Position numbers and translations under genes: made by a program
The notes under the pieces: generated by a model
Database searches by the model: none
What the model saw: only the letters and a program-made list of their open reading frames with translations
Told to the model about the DNA's origin: nothing
Shown: positions 28,990-37,567 of the stretch, piece after piece
Layout of the letters: the number at the start of each line of letters is the position of its first letter
How positions within the stretch are numbered: position 1 is the first letter of the stretch
NCBI RefSeq assembly: GCF_038007465.1
Contig: NZ_JBBOXF010000001.1
Span: forward strand, 3,731,001 to 3,795,000
From: Sporosarcina sp. FSL K6-1508
GTDB lineage: Bacteria; Bacillota; Bacilli; Bacillales_A; Planococcaceae
Direction: 5' to 3'
Length of the DNA: 64,000 nt

Positions 28990-29027
28990 AAAAAACGTTT
29001 CATGCACGCGGCATGAAACGTTTTTTA
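28990..29027 (-). terminator. Terminator after yphF
   Basis: AAAAAACGTTTCATGC-acgc-GGCATGAAACGTTTTTT, a near-perfect palindrome between the spoIVA start and the end of the lipoprotein gene. Confidence 0.88.
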
Positions 29028-29747
29028 TTTTGATTTATTCATGAATATCGGTTCGTTGTTTTCGTTCACCGTATAAGGTAAAGAATAAGCCGGTAAAACG
29101 GGATAATTATCCGCTAACAAAAAACGGATATCCTCTCCTTGTTTAACCTTCGGAGTTTCTTCTTGCAAAATCCGATTCAAGTCAATTGAATAATCGATAT
29201 AAAAAACACCGTCCCCGCCGATCACAATCGGTAAGATTGCATCTGAATAAGGACTAGGAACCGTCAGCGGCTCTTTAAAGCCCATTGCTTTAAAATCGAC
29301 TGTATAGACATTCTGACCGACAGACTCTTTGAATGGAACCCTGCCATTAATGTTTTTCCTTAGATTTAAATCACGGATGCGTTCCGCTGAGCGCAAATCG
29401 ACTAGCTTTACTGTTGGATTTGTTTCAACATCCGTCAGTACATACTGATAAATCCCTCCTGTTTCGTATGCATTGGAAGGTATTTTCTCCGTATAAGCCG
29501 GTACGATTTTGGAGAACTCGATGGGATATTTTATGTAAATATCTGTTTCAAGATCACGTGTTTTGATAGGCAAGAGCCCTCCTGCATCCTGCTGATAAGC
29601 TTCAACCGCTTTTTGCATCGATTCCAGCTGATCAGCATACGGGATTTCCTGCCCAGTTGTTTTTTCGGACGGATACATACATCCGGATAGAACAAAAACA
29701 AAAGAAAAAATCAGGAGCAGCCCGATTTTTTTTACTGACATTGTCAT
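29025..29747 (-). CDS. yphF: YphF-like lipoprotein
   Basis: 240 residues. The signal peptide ends in FVLSGCM, a lipobox with Cys near residue 22, so it is predicted to be anchored on the outer face of the membrane. The mature part is mixed and has no recognised catalytic motif. Position next to yphE and upstream of spoIVA matches B. subtilis yphF. AGGAGGGG precedes the ATG, and the start overlaps the upstream gene by one base. Confidence 0.82.
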   Translation of the reverse strand: MTMSVKKIGLLLIFSFVFVLSGCMYPSEKTTGQEIPYADQLESMQKAVEAYQQDAGGLLPIKTRDLETDIYIKYPIEFSKIVPAYTEKIPSNAYETGGIYQYVLTDVETNPTVKLVDLRSAERIRDLNLRKNINGRVPFKESVGQNVYTVDFKAMGFKEPLTVPSPYSDAILPIVIGGDGVFYIDYSIDLNRILQEETPKVKQGEDIRFLLADNYPVLPAYSLPYTVNENNEPIFMNKSK

Positions 29748-29950
29748 TATGCCCCTCCTGTCGGCCCATTAAATACAAGGTAAATCATTGCAAAAAATGC
29801 GATGATTAGTAAAGAATAGGCTACTATAGCAAATATAAATTTCAATACTTTATTTTGAAGCTTTTGCCTGCTCACATAAATAAGACCCATGGAAATAACC
29901 ATGAATCCCATTGCATAGAACGACAGCCACATTTTATCCATCGAGGACAA
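29747..29950 (-). CDS. yphE: DUF2768 small membrane protein (YphE type)
   Basis: About 67 residues with two transmembrane helices (FYAMGFMVISMGLIYVS and a C-terminal hydrophobic segment). The TTG at 29950 has GGAGG 6-7 nt upstream. An ATG three codons later and a longer frame to 29995 are alternatives. Same place as yphE between gpsA and yphF. Function unknown. In Bacillus this region is linked to sporulation by context. Confidence 0.78.
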   Translation of the reverse strand: MSSMDKMWLSFYAMGFMVISMGLIYVSRQKLQNKVLKFIFAIVAYSLLIIAFFAMIYLVFNGPTGGA

Positions 29951-30031
29951 AGGTAGTCCTCCTTTCGTATAATCAGTATTCAAAACTGAAGACAATTTTC
30001 ATCGAATTTTTTTGACTGACAAATTCAAAAA

Positions 30032-31054
30032 TTAACGATTGCCGAATAGATCTTCAACTTCCTGCTTTTTCATACGGTTCATAAGTTGGTCAACAGCCTC
30101 TTTCGGCGGAATATCCTCGAACAGGATGGAATACAAAGCTTCTGTAAGCGGCATGGAGACCTTATACTGCGCCGCAAGCTGATGCGCTGCTTTAGCTGTC
30201 CTGACACCTTCGATGACCATGCCCATGCCTGATACGACCTCATCCAGACTATTCCCTTTACCGAGCATGTTGCCCGCTTTCCAGTTGCGCGAATGGACAC
30301 TCGTACAAGTGACGATTAAATCTCCGAGACCTGTAAGACCTGAAAAAGTAAGAGGATTTGCGCCCATCTTGACACCGAGTCTTGAAATCTCCGCTAAACC
30401 GCGGGTAATCAAGGCAGCTTTTGCGTTATCGCCATAACCGAGCCCATCAGAAATACCAGCCGCCAATGCAATTACATTTTTAAGCGCGGCTCCGATTTCC
30501 ACACCGACAATATCCGGATTTGTATAGACACGGAAATAATTGTTCATAAATAGGTCCTGAATCTTTTCTGCAGCCTCCAGATCAAATGACGCAGCTGTCA
30601 CTGTCGTTGGATGACGCAGAACAACTTCTTCGGCATGGCTAGGTCCTGAGAGAACGACAATAGCCGTCGTCTTTGCGGAATCCAACTCTTCCGAAATCAT
30701 TTCGGAGATCCGCTTCAACGAATCCGGTTCAATCCCTTTTGAAACATGGACAATTAATTTAGGACTGATTGCCAATGCATTCAGTTCAGTACAGATATCT
30801 CGAATCGCTTTTGTAGGAACAGCGATAATGACAGTATCACTATGCATCACCGCCGTTTCCAAATCTGATGTCGCCCTCAAATTTGCAGGTAAAGAAATAC
30901 CGGGTAAATATGAATTATTTGTATGATTTTCGTTAATTTCAGCGGACTGGTTAGAACGTCTCGCCCAGAGTAAACAATCATGACCATTTTCAGCCAGGAC
31001 AAAAGCGATTGCTGTTCCCCAACTTCCAGCGCCAATAACAGTTACTTTTTCCAT
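30032..31054 (-). CDS. gpsA: Glycerol-3-phosphate dehydrogenase [NAD(P)+]
   Basis: Reduces dihydroxyacetone phosphate to sn-glycerol-3-phosphate for phospholipids. 340 residues. GAGSWGTAIAFVLAENGH is the Rossmann loop, and GAALKNVIALAAGISDGLG carries the catalytic Lys. Directly downstream of der, as in Bacillus. Confidence 0.96.
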   Translation of the reverse strand: MEKVTVIGAGSWGTAIAFVLAENGHDCLLWARRSNQSAEINENHTNNSYLPGISLPANLRATSDLETAVMHSDTVIIAVPTKAIRDICTELNALAISPKLIVHVSKGIEPDSLKRISEMISEELDSAKTTAIVVLSGPSHAEEVVLRHPTTVTAASFDLEAAEKIQDLFMNNYFRVYTNPDIVGVEIGAALKNVIALAAGISDGLGYGDNAKAALITRGLAEISRLGVKMGANPLTFSGLTGLGDLIVTCTSVHSRNWKAGNMLGKGNSLDEVVSGMGMVIEGVRTAKAAHQLAAQYKVSMPLTEALYSILFEDIPPKEAVDQLMNRMKKQEVEDLFGNR

Positions 31055-31087
31055 TTCACACAGACATCCTTTCTTCCGTAACGTCGG

Positions 31088-32398
31088 TCAGCTTCTTGCG
31101 CGAGTAATGATTCTGATCGGCGTTCCTTCGAAGCCAAATGATTCACGAAGACGGTTTTGTAAAAAGCGTTCATAAGAGAAATGCATGATTTCTACATCGT
31201 TCACGAAGACAACGAAAGTTGGCGGCTTGACAGCTACTTGGGTAGCGTAGTAAATACGCAGTCTGCGTCCTTTGTTATTAGGTGCCGGGTTTCTTGCAAC
31301 GGCATCTTCAATTACTTCGTTCAGAACACTTGACTGAATACGAAGCGCATGATTTTCACTGATTAACTTAACTTTATCGAACAGTGTATTGACACGCTGT
31401 TTCGTTTTCGCCGAAACAAAAGAAATAGGTGCATAGTCAAGGAATAAGAAGTTGTCGCGGATATCCGTTATAAACTTATTCATCGTTTTGTCATCTTTTT
31501 CAACAGCATCCCACTTGTTTACAACAAACATGACACCTTTGCCTGCATCTTCTGCATAGCCTGCAATCCGCTTGTCCATTTCCCGAATTCCTTCTTCACC
31601 GTTAATAACGATGAGTACGACATCGGAACGGTCAATAGCTTTTAGTGCACGAAGGACGGCATACTTTTCAACGTTTTCATATACTTTTCCTTTTTTGCGC
31701 ATGCCGGCTGTATCGATAATCTTGTATTTTTGTCCTTCATATTCATAAGATGTATCGATTGCATCGATTGTTGTCCCCGGTATATCACTGACGATAACCC
31801 GTTCCTCACCTAGAAAAGCATTGACGAGGGATGACTTTCCAACATTCGGTCTACCGATTAACGAAAATCGGATAACATCGTCTTCGATATCTTCATCGCC
31901 TGGTTCTGGGAAATCGTTTGCTACTGCATCAAGCAAATCTCCAAGACCTAGTCCATGTGAACCCGAAATTGGATAAGGTTCTCCGAACCCAAGGGAATAG
32001 AAATCATAAATCATATCCCGCATATCTGGGTTATCAACTTTGTTTACTGCAAGAACAATCGGTTTTTTCGTTTTGTACAAGATCTTGGCAACTTGCTCAT
32101 CAGCATCGGTTACCCCTTCACGGCCATTCACAAGGAAAATGATAACGTCTGCTTCTTCAATTGCAATCTCCGCCTGTAGTCGGATTTGCTCAAGAAAAGG
32201 CTCGTCCCCAATGTCGATTCCTCCTGTATCAATCAGGTTAAATTCATGGGAGAGCCAATCAGCAGAACTGTAAATACGGTCACGTGTAACACCCGCAACA
32301 TCTTCTACGATTGAAATTCGTTCACCAACGATTCGGTTGAATATTGTCGATTTCCCGACGTTCGGCCTACCGACGATCGCTACTGTTGGTTTATTCAT
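31088..32398 (-). CDS. der: GTPase Der (EngA), 50S ribosome assembly
   Basis: Essential double-GTPase needed for 50S subunit maturation. 436 residues with two G domains: GRPNVGKST at about residues 10-18 and GRPNVGKSS near 182. Their NKVD and NKWD specificity motifs are intact, followed by a C-terminal KH-like domain. First gene of der-gpsA-yphE-yphF. Upstream of it the host order breaks off at a prophage remnant. Confidence 0.97.
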   Translation of the reverse strand: MNKPTVAIVGRPNVGKSTIFNRIVGERISIVEDVAGVTRDRIYSSADWLSHEFNLIDTGGIDIGDEPFLEQIRLQAEIAIEEADVIIFLVNGREGVTDADEQVAKILYKTKKPIVLAVNKVDNPDMRDMIYDFYSLGFGEPYPISGSHGLGLGDLLDAVANDFPEPGDEDIEDDVIRFSLIGRPNVGKSSLVNAFLGEERVIVSDIPGTTIDAIDTSYEYEGQKYKIIDTAGMRKKGKVYENVEKYAVLRALKAIDRSDVVLIVINGEEGIREMDKRIAGYAEDAGKGVMFVVNKWDAVEKDDKTMNKFITDIRDNFLFLDYAPISFVSAKTKQRVNTLFDKVKLISENHALRIQSSVLNEVIEDAVARNPAPNNKGRRLRIYYATQVAVKPPTFVVFVNDVEIMHFSYERFLQNRLRESFGFEGTPIRIITRARS

Positions 32399-32741
32399 AA
32401 TCTAACATCCTTCCAGCTTATCTTCTGCATATTATACACAATAATCATTAAAGCGTCTAAACGGGCACATTCATTAACTATAAACAGTGTCCTTGACACA
32501 CTATGACAGTATATCATTTTTAAGCGCTTTTAACTTCCGCAAGTTTAAACAATTTAATACATCGTGCCAGTACCGCCACAATTCACGCCCTTTGAATTGT
32601 GGCACCAACTGGCACAACACACCGAACAAAAAAATCCACACCAAACCTCTCTAAAAGTGGTAAGGTTATAAATTTATCCCTCAACCCGCTTCGGTTCCCC
32701 CGCAAGGCCCTTCTCTCAATTTAAACACCGCATTCAATACT
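32399..32741. other. Non-coding stretch upstream of der with a nested palindrome
   Basis: No gene seen. It holds the der 5' region and then, from about 32520, accessory DNA of the prophage remnant. The only strong structure is the nested inverted repeat at 32564-32615. Confidence 0.6.
32564..32615. repeat. Nested inverted repeat (52 nt)
   Basis: Outer arms GTGCCAGT (32564-32571) and ACTGGCAC (32608-32615) enclose inner arms GCCACAATTCA (32575-32585) and TGAATTGTGGC (32593-32603). All are perfect, with a 7-nt loop and 3-4-nt internal bulges. There is no T tract, so it is not a standard terminator. It may be a REP-like dispersed palindrome or a protein-binding site. Confidence 0.8.
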
Positions 32742-33041
32742 TCAACTAATATAGATCATCCTATTTTCATTCACTGTAACAGGAACAAGTGCCAGCACGT
32801 TTTCGATTGTAAAAGTGCGAGTGGATTTACGCAGAAAACAATATGCACGAAACGATACCTCACCAACTTGTTGCGCTCTTATTCGCCTTTTACTGATTTG
32901 ACCGTCATTCGTCATGTATATCATGTCGAGTGACTCGTTGTATTTTACTGACTTGATCAATTGATCACGTATACTCTTTCCCTCCTTTTCAACAATATAT
33001 GGAACTAACGTTCTTAATATGACAAACAAAAAGGCGGACAC
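32742..33041 (-). CDS. Small WYL-domain protein, probably degenerate copy
   Basis: The part from about 32972 down is clearly paralogous to the gene at 54317-54538 (YNESLDMIYMTNDGQISK, then RAYCFLRKSTRTFTIENVLA). This resembles the core of a WYL domain: Y..-G-x-R core and an R-T-F-x-I-x-V ending. The position of the paralogue's GTG start (32972) is ATA here, although AAAAGGAGGG is still in place 7 nt upstream. Translation would need the rare ATA, or the GTG at 33041 that lies upstream of the apparent promoter. Likely poorly expressed or a pseudogene. Confidence 0.55.
   Translation of the reverse strand: MSAFLFVILRTLVPYIVEKEGKSIRDQLIKSVKYNESLDMIYMTNDGQISKRRIRAQQVGEVSFRAYCFLRKSTRTFTIENVLALVPVTVNENRMIYIS
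33001..33014 (-). promoter_or_regulatory. LexA-like box before the WYL remnant gene
   Basis: AGAAC-gtta-GTTCC on the minus strand, 8 of 10 fixed positions of the Bacillus LexA consensus CGAAC-N4-GTTCG. It lies between a TTGTCA hexamer (33020-33025) and the ribosome-binding site, the same arrangement as in the intact copy at 54568-54581. Confidence 0.5.
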
Positions 33042-33249
33042 CCATAATGGAAGCGTCGCCTTTTGTTATCTATAATATATGTTGAAATAAAGAATCTTAT
33101 TGAATCTGTTGTGGTACTCAATAATAGTCGAGTTGTAATTCGGGGTGTGGATTGTAAAACGCTTGGCGCTTTGAGGATGACTTTGCGGCGCCTGCGCTAA
33201 GTTTATACACCAGATTCAATAGTTCAACATATATAATTAGTTTCAAGAA

Positions 33250-33432
33250 AGACGCACTCTAGGTTGCAGATCTCATCACAGATAACGAAATACGTTTTCT
33301 CAAATAGACCTTTCAGCGAAGGCGCGACTTCGTGGTAGCCGGAGCGATAAGACTGAAAGTGCTCTCCTTTCCGGCTTATCGCGGGAGGCATCCACAAAGC
33401 GTCGAAGCGGTATTAGCAGGATTTCTAATTCA
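33250..33432. repeat. GC-rich repeat copy 1
   Basis: Shares long blocks with copy 2: AGCGAAGGCGCGACTTCGT, TAGCCGGAGCGATAAGACTG, GAGGCATCC and GCGGTATT. Inside, GCGATAAG at about 33335 pairs with CTTATCGC at about 33377, a potential stem that is intact in this copy. Confidence 0.75.
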
Positions 33433-33524
33433 TTCTTATATATTGAGACATTCGTTGATCACATTCGCTCGACTTATTTCGTATTAACGGGCAGTAAGAC
33501 GCCACCTAATTGAGTTTCACTTTT

Positions 33525-33705
33525 TGGCACTCCAGGTTGTAGGCCTCATCCCCGTTAACGAAATGCTTTTTCTCGCATAGACAATCCAGCGAAGGCGCGA
33601 CTTCGTTGTAGCCGGAGCGATAAGACTGAAAGCGGTCTCCTTTCTGGCATATCATGGAAGGCATCCGCAAAGCGCCGAAGCGGTATTGGAAGGAATTCTA
33701 ATTCG
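33525..33705. repeat. GC-rich repeat copy 2
   Basis: Direct repeat of 33250-33432, by eye about three quarters identical. The inner stem has decayed (GCGATAAG faces CATATCAT), so this copy may no longer fold the same way. Confidence 0.72.
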
Positions 33706-33802
33706 CACCTAGTATTAGGAGTTTTTCAGTGGCCTCCCAAAAGCCCTTGTAAAGTGCATTGGCCGTATTCATTTGTTCAACATATATGCCTTCTAAATTA
33801 TC

Positions 33803-34492
33803 TCACTTGCGCTGGTCAATAATGACTTTAAGCGCAAGAGCATCATCAAGTGACAACTTGCCTGCCTTAAATTCAATTAGCCATTTATCAGAAATCAATC
33901 CCTCTTTCAGGGCATCTAACAAAAATTGTTCGTAAGCAAGCTTGAGTGTTGCTGAACTCGGATTAAACATGCGGACATCCTCCTTTGGCGGTGTTGGGCC
34001 ACTCAGTTCCGACAAACGTTTAGCGATGGCATTGTGGACAGCCGACGTGCGCCCCTCATCTATGATACGATGCGGACATTTTTTACCGCTCCAATCCCGA
34101 TGCCACTTCACACGATCTAAACCCCAACCGTATTGCTTAAGTAAGCGCGCTATATAGTCAATGGCATTTGCTTCTGCATTAGCATACTTCGTACCACCGG
34201 ATTCCGAGTAACAGATTTCGATTCCGATGGATTTCCGATTACCCGCTCCTTGACCATCCCCAGCGTGCCAACCATTGCGTGTAAATGGGATGGCTTGTAC
34301 TGCATGTTTGTCATCGATTGCAACATGGTAGGAGGTAGCAGCCGTGTTCCTCGTCATGAAAGCAATTTCATTGATGGCCGTCGCATCATTGGCTGTATTG
34401 TGTATAGTGATGTATTCGGGCGTCATCGGATACGTTGCTTTAAGCGGATAGAGAGACGCCGGGATGTAGTTGGTAATTATTGTGTACGGCAT
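33803..34492 (-). CDS. Phage-type N-acetylmuramoyl-L-alanine amidase (orphan copy)
   Basis: 229 residues. The N-terminal 150 residues are an Amidase_2/T7-lysozyme-type domain. ITIHNT supplies the first zinc His, and KWHRDWSGKKCPHRI supplies the second His and the Cys/His ligand region. By eye roughly two thirds identical to the amidase at 55127-55834 over this domain. The C-terminal 60 residues are unrelated and probably bind the wall or oligomerise. No holin lies nearby, so it is an isolated relic of a lysis module. The frame is intact. AAAGGAAGTG precedes the ATG. Confidence 0.88.
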   Translation of the reverse strand: MPYTIITNYIPASLYPLKATYPMTPEYITIHNTANDATAINEIAFMTRNTAATSYHVAIDDKHAVQAIPFTRNGWHAGDGQGAGNRKSIGIEICYSESGGTKYANAEANAIDYIARLLKQYGWGLDRVKWHRDWSGKKCPHRIIDEGRTSAVHNAIAKRLSELSGPTPPKEDVRMFNPSSATLKLAYEQFLLDALKEGLISDKWLIEFKAGKLSLDDALALKVIIDQRK

Positions 34493-34986
34493 ACCCTTTC
34501 ACTTCCTTTCTCTACTAAAACTTTGTCGCTAGAATAAAGGCTATCTGCTAAGAATTCGAACAAAAAGTGTAGGGTGTCCGAAGTTCAGACGTAAAATTCT
34601 TCTGTTACAAATTATCGACAGTACGAGATTCTTAATTTCCTAAGCGACAAGAAAATACCTTGCTTCCTATTATATGAGACAATCTAGAAGCCCCCTATGA
34701 CAACTCCTAAATACAACCCCTTAAGTTGACAGTGCTTAATTCTCTCTTACACAGCCACATCTTCACGCCCGCCGATTATAAACAGCACACGTTCCACCTA
34801 TCCTCGTGAATCTCCTGGCATTTGGATCTCAGGACACAAATTCCCCATAAGTAAAGATGCTATAATTTCCTTTCTATGCAAAAAAAGATGACAGCGCCCA
34901 TAAAAGGCACCATCATCCATTCAAAAGTCATTCATAATGTTCACAATTCAATCACTGCTTGTAAGCAAAACAGTGTTTCACTCTAT
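34493..34986. other. Non-coding stretch upstream of the orphan amidase
   Basis: About 490 bp, AT-rich, with no credible gene or repeat. The rpsA terminator occupies its right end. Confidence 0.6.
34882..34920 (-). terminator. Terminator after rpsA
   Basis: On the minus strand GATGATGGTGCC-ttttat-GGGCGCTGTCATC followed by TTTTTTT. It lies 67 nt past the rpsA stop. Confidence 0.75.
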
Positions 34987-36135
34987 TCAGTCTTTACTAG
35001 AAAACTTCTTTAGCTGATCCCCGATGACGTCACTCATTGAAAAACCTGATGCTTCTTCTGGCATCTCGTAATTACCATAAGAGTTATTATCTTCTTTTTC
35101 AATAAGATCTTTAATGCTTAAAGAGAGACGTTTATCATCCGTATTGACTTCTAGAACTTTGACATTTATTTTTTGACCCTCCTGCAGCACTTCATGCGGA
35201 GTACCAATGTGCTGGTGGGAAATACGTGAAATATGGACGAGACCTTCTACGCCCGGGAAGACTTCAACGAACGCACCATATGAGACAAGACGTTTCACAG
35301 TTCCTTCAAACGTAGATCCTTGTGGAGCCTTCTCTTCGATCCCTTCCCACGGACCAGGCAAGGTGTCTTTAATGGAAAGTGAAATCCGTTCTGAATCGCG
35401 ATCGATTGAAAGTATTTTAACTGTCACTTTGTCGCCTTCTTTTAGCACATCTGAAACTTTCTCGACGTGATCATGGGACAATTGAGAAATATGGACAAGT
35501 CCATCAACACCGCCGATATCAACAAAAGCACCGAATGTTGCAAGACGTTGAACAGTACCTTCAAGTATTTCGCCTTCTTTAAGATTATCCAATACTTCGC
35601 CTTTATGTGATTCTTTTTCTTCTTGGATAACTGCACGGTGAGAAAGTATTAATCGATTTTTATCTTTTTCCATTTCAACAATTTTAAATGTCATCATGCG
35701 GCCTTTATATTCTTCAAACGATTCGACGAAATAATCTTCTACAAGTGATGCGGGAATAAAACCGCGAACGCCAAGGTCAACAACTAGTCCACCTTTTACA
35801 ACGTCTTTTACTTCCGTTTCAATCGTCTCTTTATTATTGTATTTTTCTTCAAGGGAGTCCCACGCATCTTCCGCATCGACTTTCCGTTTTGAAAGAACAT
35901 AATTATCATCTTCCACTTTCATGACAATCAATTCAAGTTCGTCGCCCACCGCCACTGCATCTGCAGCTTTTTCAATGTGAAGGCTTGAAAGTTCACTAAT
36001 TGGGATGACACCATCAAATGGTGCTCCCTCAATTTCAACTGTCACAGACTTTTCTTCGATTTTAGTCACTTTCCCAGTAACACGGTCACCTTCATTGTAG
36101 ATGTTCGTTGTTTCCAAGTTCATGTCTTCAGTCAT
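34987..36135 (-). CDS. rpsA: S1-domain RNA-binding protein (ribosomal protein S1 homologue, YpfD type)
   Basis: 382 residues from the ATG at 36135 (GGAGG upstream). Four S1 motifs are visible, starting near GDRVTGKV (18), IETEVKDVVKGG (105), EGEILEGTVQRL (192) and GSTFEGTVKRL (277). The last two have the classic FGAFVDIGG-VDGLVHIS and YGAFVEVFPGVEGLVHIS. Shorter than the six-domain Gram-negative S1, as usual in Bacillales, where it is not a stable ribosomal protein. Confidence 0.93.
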   Translation of the reverse strand: MTEDMNLETTNIYNEGDRVTGKVTKIEEKSVTVEIEGAPFDGVIPISELSSLHIEKAADAVAVGDELELIVMKVEDDNYVLSKRKVDAEDAWDSLEEKYNNKETIETEVKDVVKGGLVVDLGVRGFIPASLVEDYFVESFEEYKGRMMTFKIVEMEKDKNRLILSHRAVIQEEKESHKGEVLDNLKEGEILEGTVQRLATFGAFVDIGGVDGLVHISQLSHDHVEKVSDVLKEGDKVTVKILSIDRDSERISLSIKDTLPGPWEGIEEKAPQGSTFEGTVKRLVSYGAFVEVFPGVEGLVHISRISHQHIGTPHEVLQEGQKINVKVLEVNTDDKRLSLSIKDLIEKEDNNSYGNYEMPEEASGFSMSDVIGDQLKKFSSKD

Positions 36136-36217
36136 TATGTAGTCCTCCTTCATAAAGAATCCTACTCCTATATTATGCGAATCTATTCAAAATAACAAAA
36201 AATTACCCTTATCTTCT

Positions 36218-36802
36218 TTATTTATTTTGTTCGATAAGTGTTTGAATCTCACTCATGATAACCTCTGTAACAGCTTCAGCTGAAGTCCGATTTTCACGAT
36301 AAGTCGTCAAATCAAGCGGTTTACCATACACAACTTTCAATCTTCTAAACGCTTTGTAAGGCCCAATAATCGCACAAGGAACAACAACCGCATCGCCGCC
36401 CTTCAATGCGAAGAAGCCAGCGCCCGCAAGCCCTTTGCCAAGTTCACCCGTCTTACTTCTCGTCCCTTCAGGAAACATCCCGACGACTTTCCCAGCTTTG
36501 AGGATTTTCAATGTATTCCGAAATGCTTCCCTGTCACTCATTCCGCGTTTCACAGGATATGCATTTACTTGCGGAAGAATACTTTTCAGCAGCGGCATTT
36601 TAAATAACTCTTCTTTTGCCATAAAGTGAACAGGTCTGGGACAAGTACTGCCGACAACTGGCGGATCGATATTTTCGATGTGGTTCGTGCAAAGCAGAAC
36701 GCCCCCTTCTTTCGGGAAGTTTTCCACTCCAATTACTTTAATACGATATAGCGGATAAAAAATTGTGCTGCAAAGAAGTTTACCTAGTGGGTATAAGTTC
36801 AT
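36218..36802 (-). CDS. plsC: 1-acyl-sn-glycerol-3-phosphate acyltransferase
   Basis: Lysophosphatidate acyltransferase of membrane lipid synthesis. 194 residues. CTNHIENIDPP is the NHx4D catalytic motif (His-Asp) and FPEGTRSKTG is the glycerophosphate-binding motif. One N-terminal hydrophobic segment. The start overlaps the cmk stop by 4 nt. Confidence 0.93.
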   Translation of the reverse strand: MNLYPLGKLLCSTIFYPLYRIKVIGVENFPKEGGVLLCTNHIENIDPPVVGSTCPRPVHFMAKEELFKMPLLKSILPQVNAYPVKRGMSDREAFRNTLKILKAGKVVGMFPEGTRSKTGELGKGLAGAGFFALKGGDAVVVPCAIIGPYKAFRRLKVVYGKPLDLTTYRENRTSAEAVTEVIMSEIQTLIEQNK

Positions 36803-37476
36803 AATTTCATCCTCTTTTCTGCAAGCGCACTAATTTTTTCCGCCACATCTGCAATTGTCATAGCTGTCGTATCGATAAGAACAGCATCTTCCGCTTGTCG
36901 AAGTGGAGACACTTCTCTTTCACTATCCGCTCGGTCACGTTCAGCTATTTCAGTTTTCAATCGTTCAAGAGATGTTGTAAAGCCGCGCTTTTCGTCTTCT
37001 ATATGACGTCTCATGGCCCGCTCCTCAACAGAGGCCGTCATGAAAATCTTTAACTCTGCATCCGGCAGTACTGCTGTCCCGATATCCCTGCCATCCATAA
37101 CCACACCTGCACCTTCCGCTAAGTGACGTTGTTTATCGACCATAAGTTGGCGGACACCCATATGTGTTGCGACAGAAGATACATTAGCAGTCACCAATTG
37201 CGAACGGATATCTTCTGTCACATCTTCACCATCCACAATCACCGCTTGGCCGCTAGCTGATGGCTTCAGAACAATCTTTGTATCTTCCAATAATGCTTCA
37301 AGTTCTTTTCCATCATTAGTATTTATGTTGCGAACTAACGCCTTATGCGTAAGCGCGCGGTACATAGCGCCTGTATCGATATACGTATAGCCCAATATTT
37401 CAGCTGTAATTTTAGCAATTGTACTTTTTCCGGCCGCAGCAGGACCGTCAATTGCGATTTTTATCCCTAATGTCAT
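36799..37476 (-). CDS. cmk: Cytidylate kinase
   Basis: Phosphorylates CMP and dCMP. 225 residues from the ATG at 37476 (GGGGG upstream). IAIDGPAAAGKSTIAK is the P-loop, GAMYRALT the CMP-binding region and MDGRDIGTAVLPDA the conserved Arg/Asp site. Followed by plsC and rpsA, the order seen in many Firmicutes. Confidence 0.96.
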   Translation of the reverse strand: MTLGIKIAIDGPAAAGKSTIAKITAEILGYTYIDTGAMYRALTHKALVRNINTNDGKELEALLEDTKIVLKPSASGQAVIVDGEDVTEDIRSQLVTANVSSVATHMGVRQLMVDKQRHLAEGAGVVMDGRDIGTAVLPDAELKIFMTASVEERAMRRHIEDEKRGFTTSLERLKTEIAERDRADSEREVSPLRQAEDAVLIDTTAMTIADVAEKISALAEKRMKL

Positions 37477-37520
37477 TTCATCTACCCCCGTAGTCAATTC
37501 GACAATATTGTATCATATTG

Positions 37521-37557
37521 AAAAGGGAAAAGTCCCATTCACGCAGACTTTTCCCCT
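37521..37557 (-). terminator. Terminator after motI
   Basis: GGGAAAAGTC-N11-GACTTTTCCC followed by TTTTC on the minus strand. Confidence 0.82.
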
Positions 37558-37567
37558 CGATCAAATC

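Larger units (their letters stand above)
33042..33802. other. Non-coding, repeat-filled stretch
   Basis: No gene. It contains two direct copies of a GC-rich repeat (33250-33432 and 33525-33705) and an end segment at 33714-33790 (TTTTTCAGTGGCC, then TATTCATTTGTTCAACATATAT). That end segment matches the inverted left flank of the repeat region near dinG at 1069-1186. Confidence 0.65.
32500..34500. mobile_element. Decayed prophage island between der and rpsA
   Basis: Replaces the host genes normally between der and rpsA. It carries a WYL-like gene (32742-33041) and a T7-lysozyme-type amidase (33803-34492). Both have close paralogues in the prophage at 54317-54538 and 55127-55834, in the same order and orientation. 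Between them lie GC-rich repeats instead of a lysis-module gap. No integrase, holin or tail genes remain. Boundaries are approximate. Confidence 0.7.

Noticed and set aside
32510..32535. TTGACA (fwd) near TATCAT as a promoter into the remnant
   Set aside because: Spacing is only 13-15 nt, too short for SigA.
33165..33240. Possible insertion sequence ends
   Set aside because: No transposase frame or matching terminal inverted repeats with target duplication could be found. Treated as dispersed repeat.
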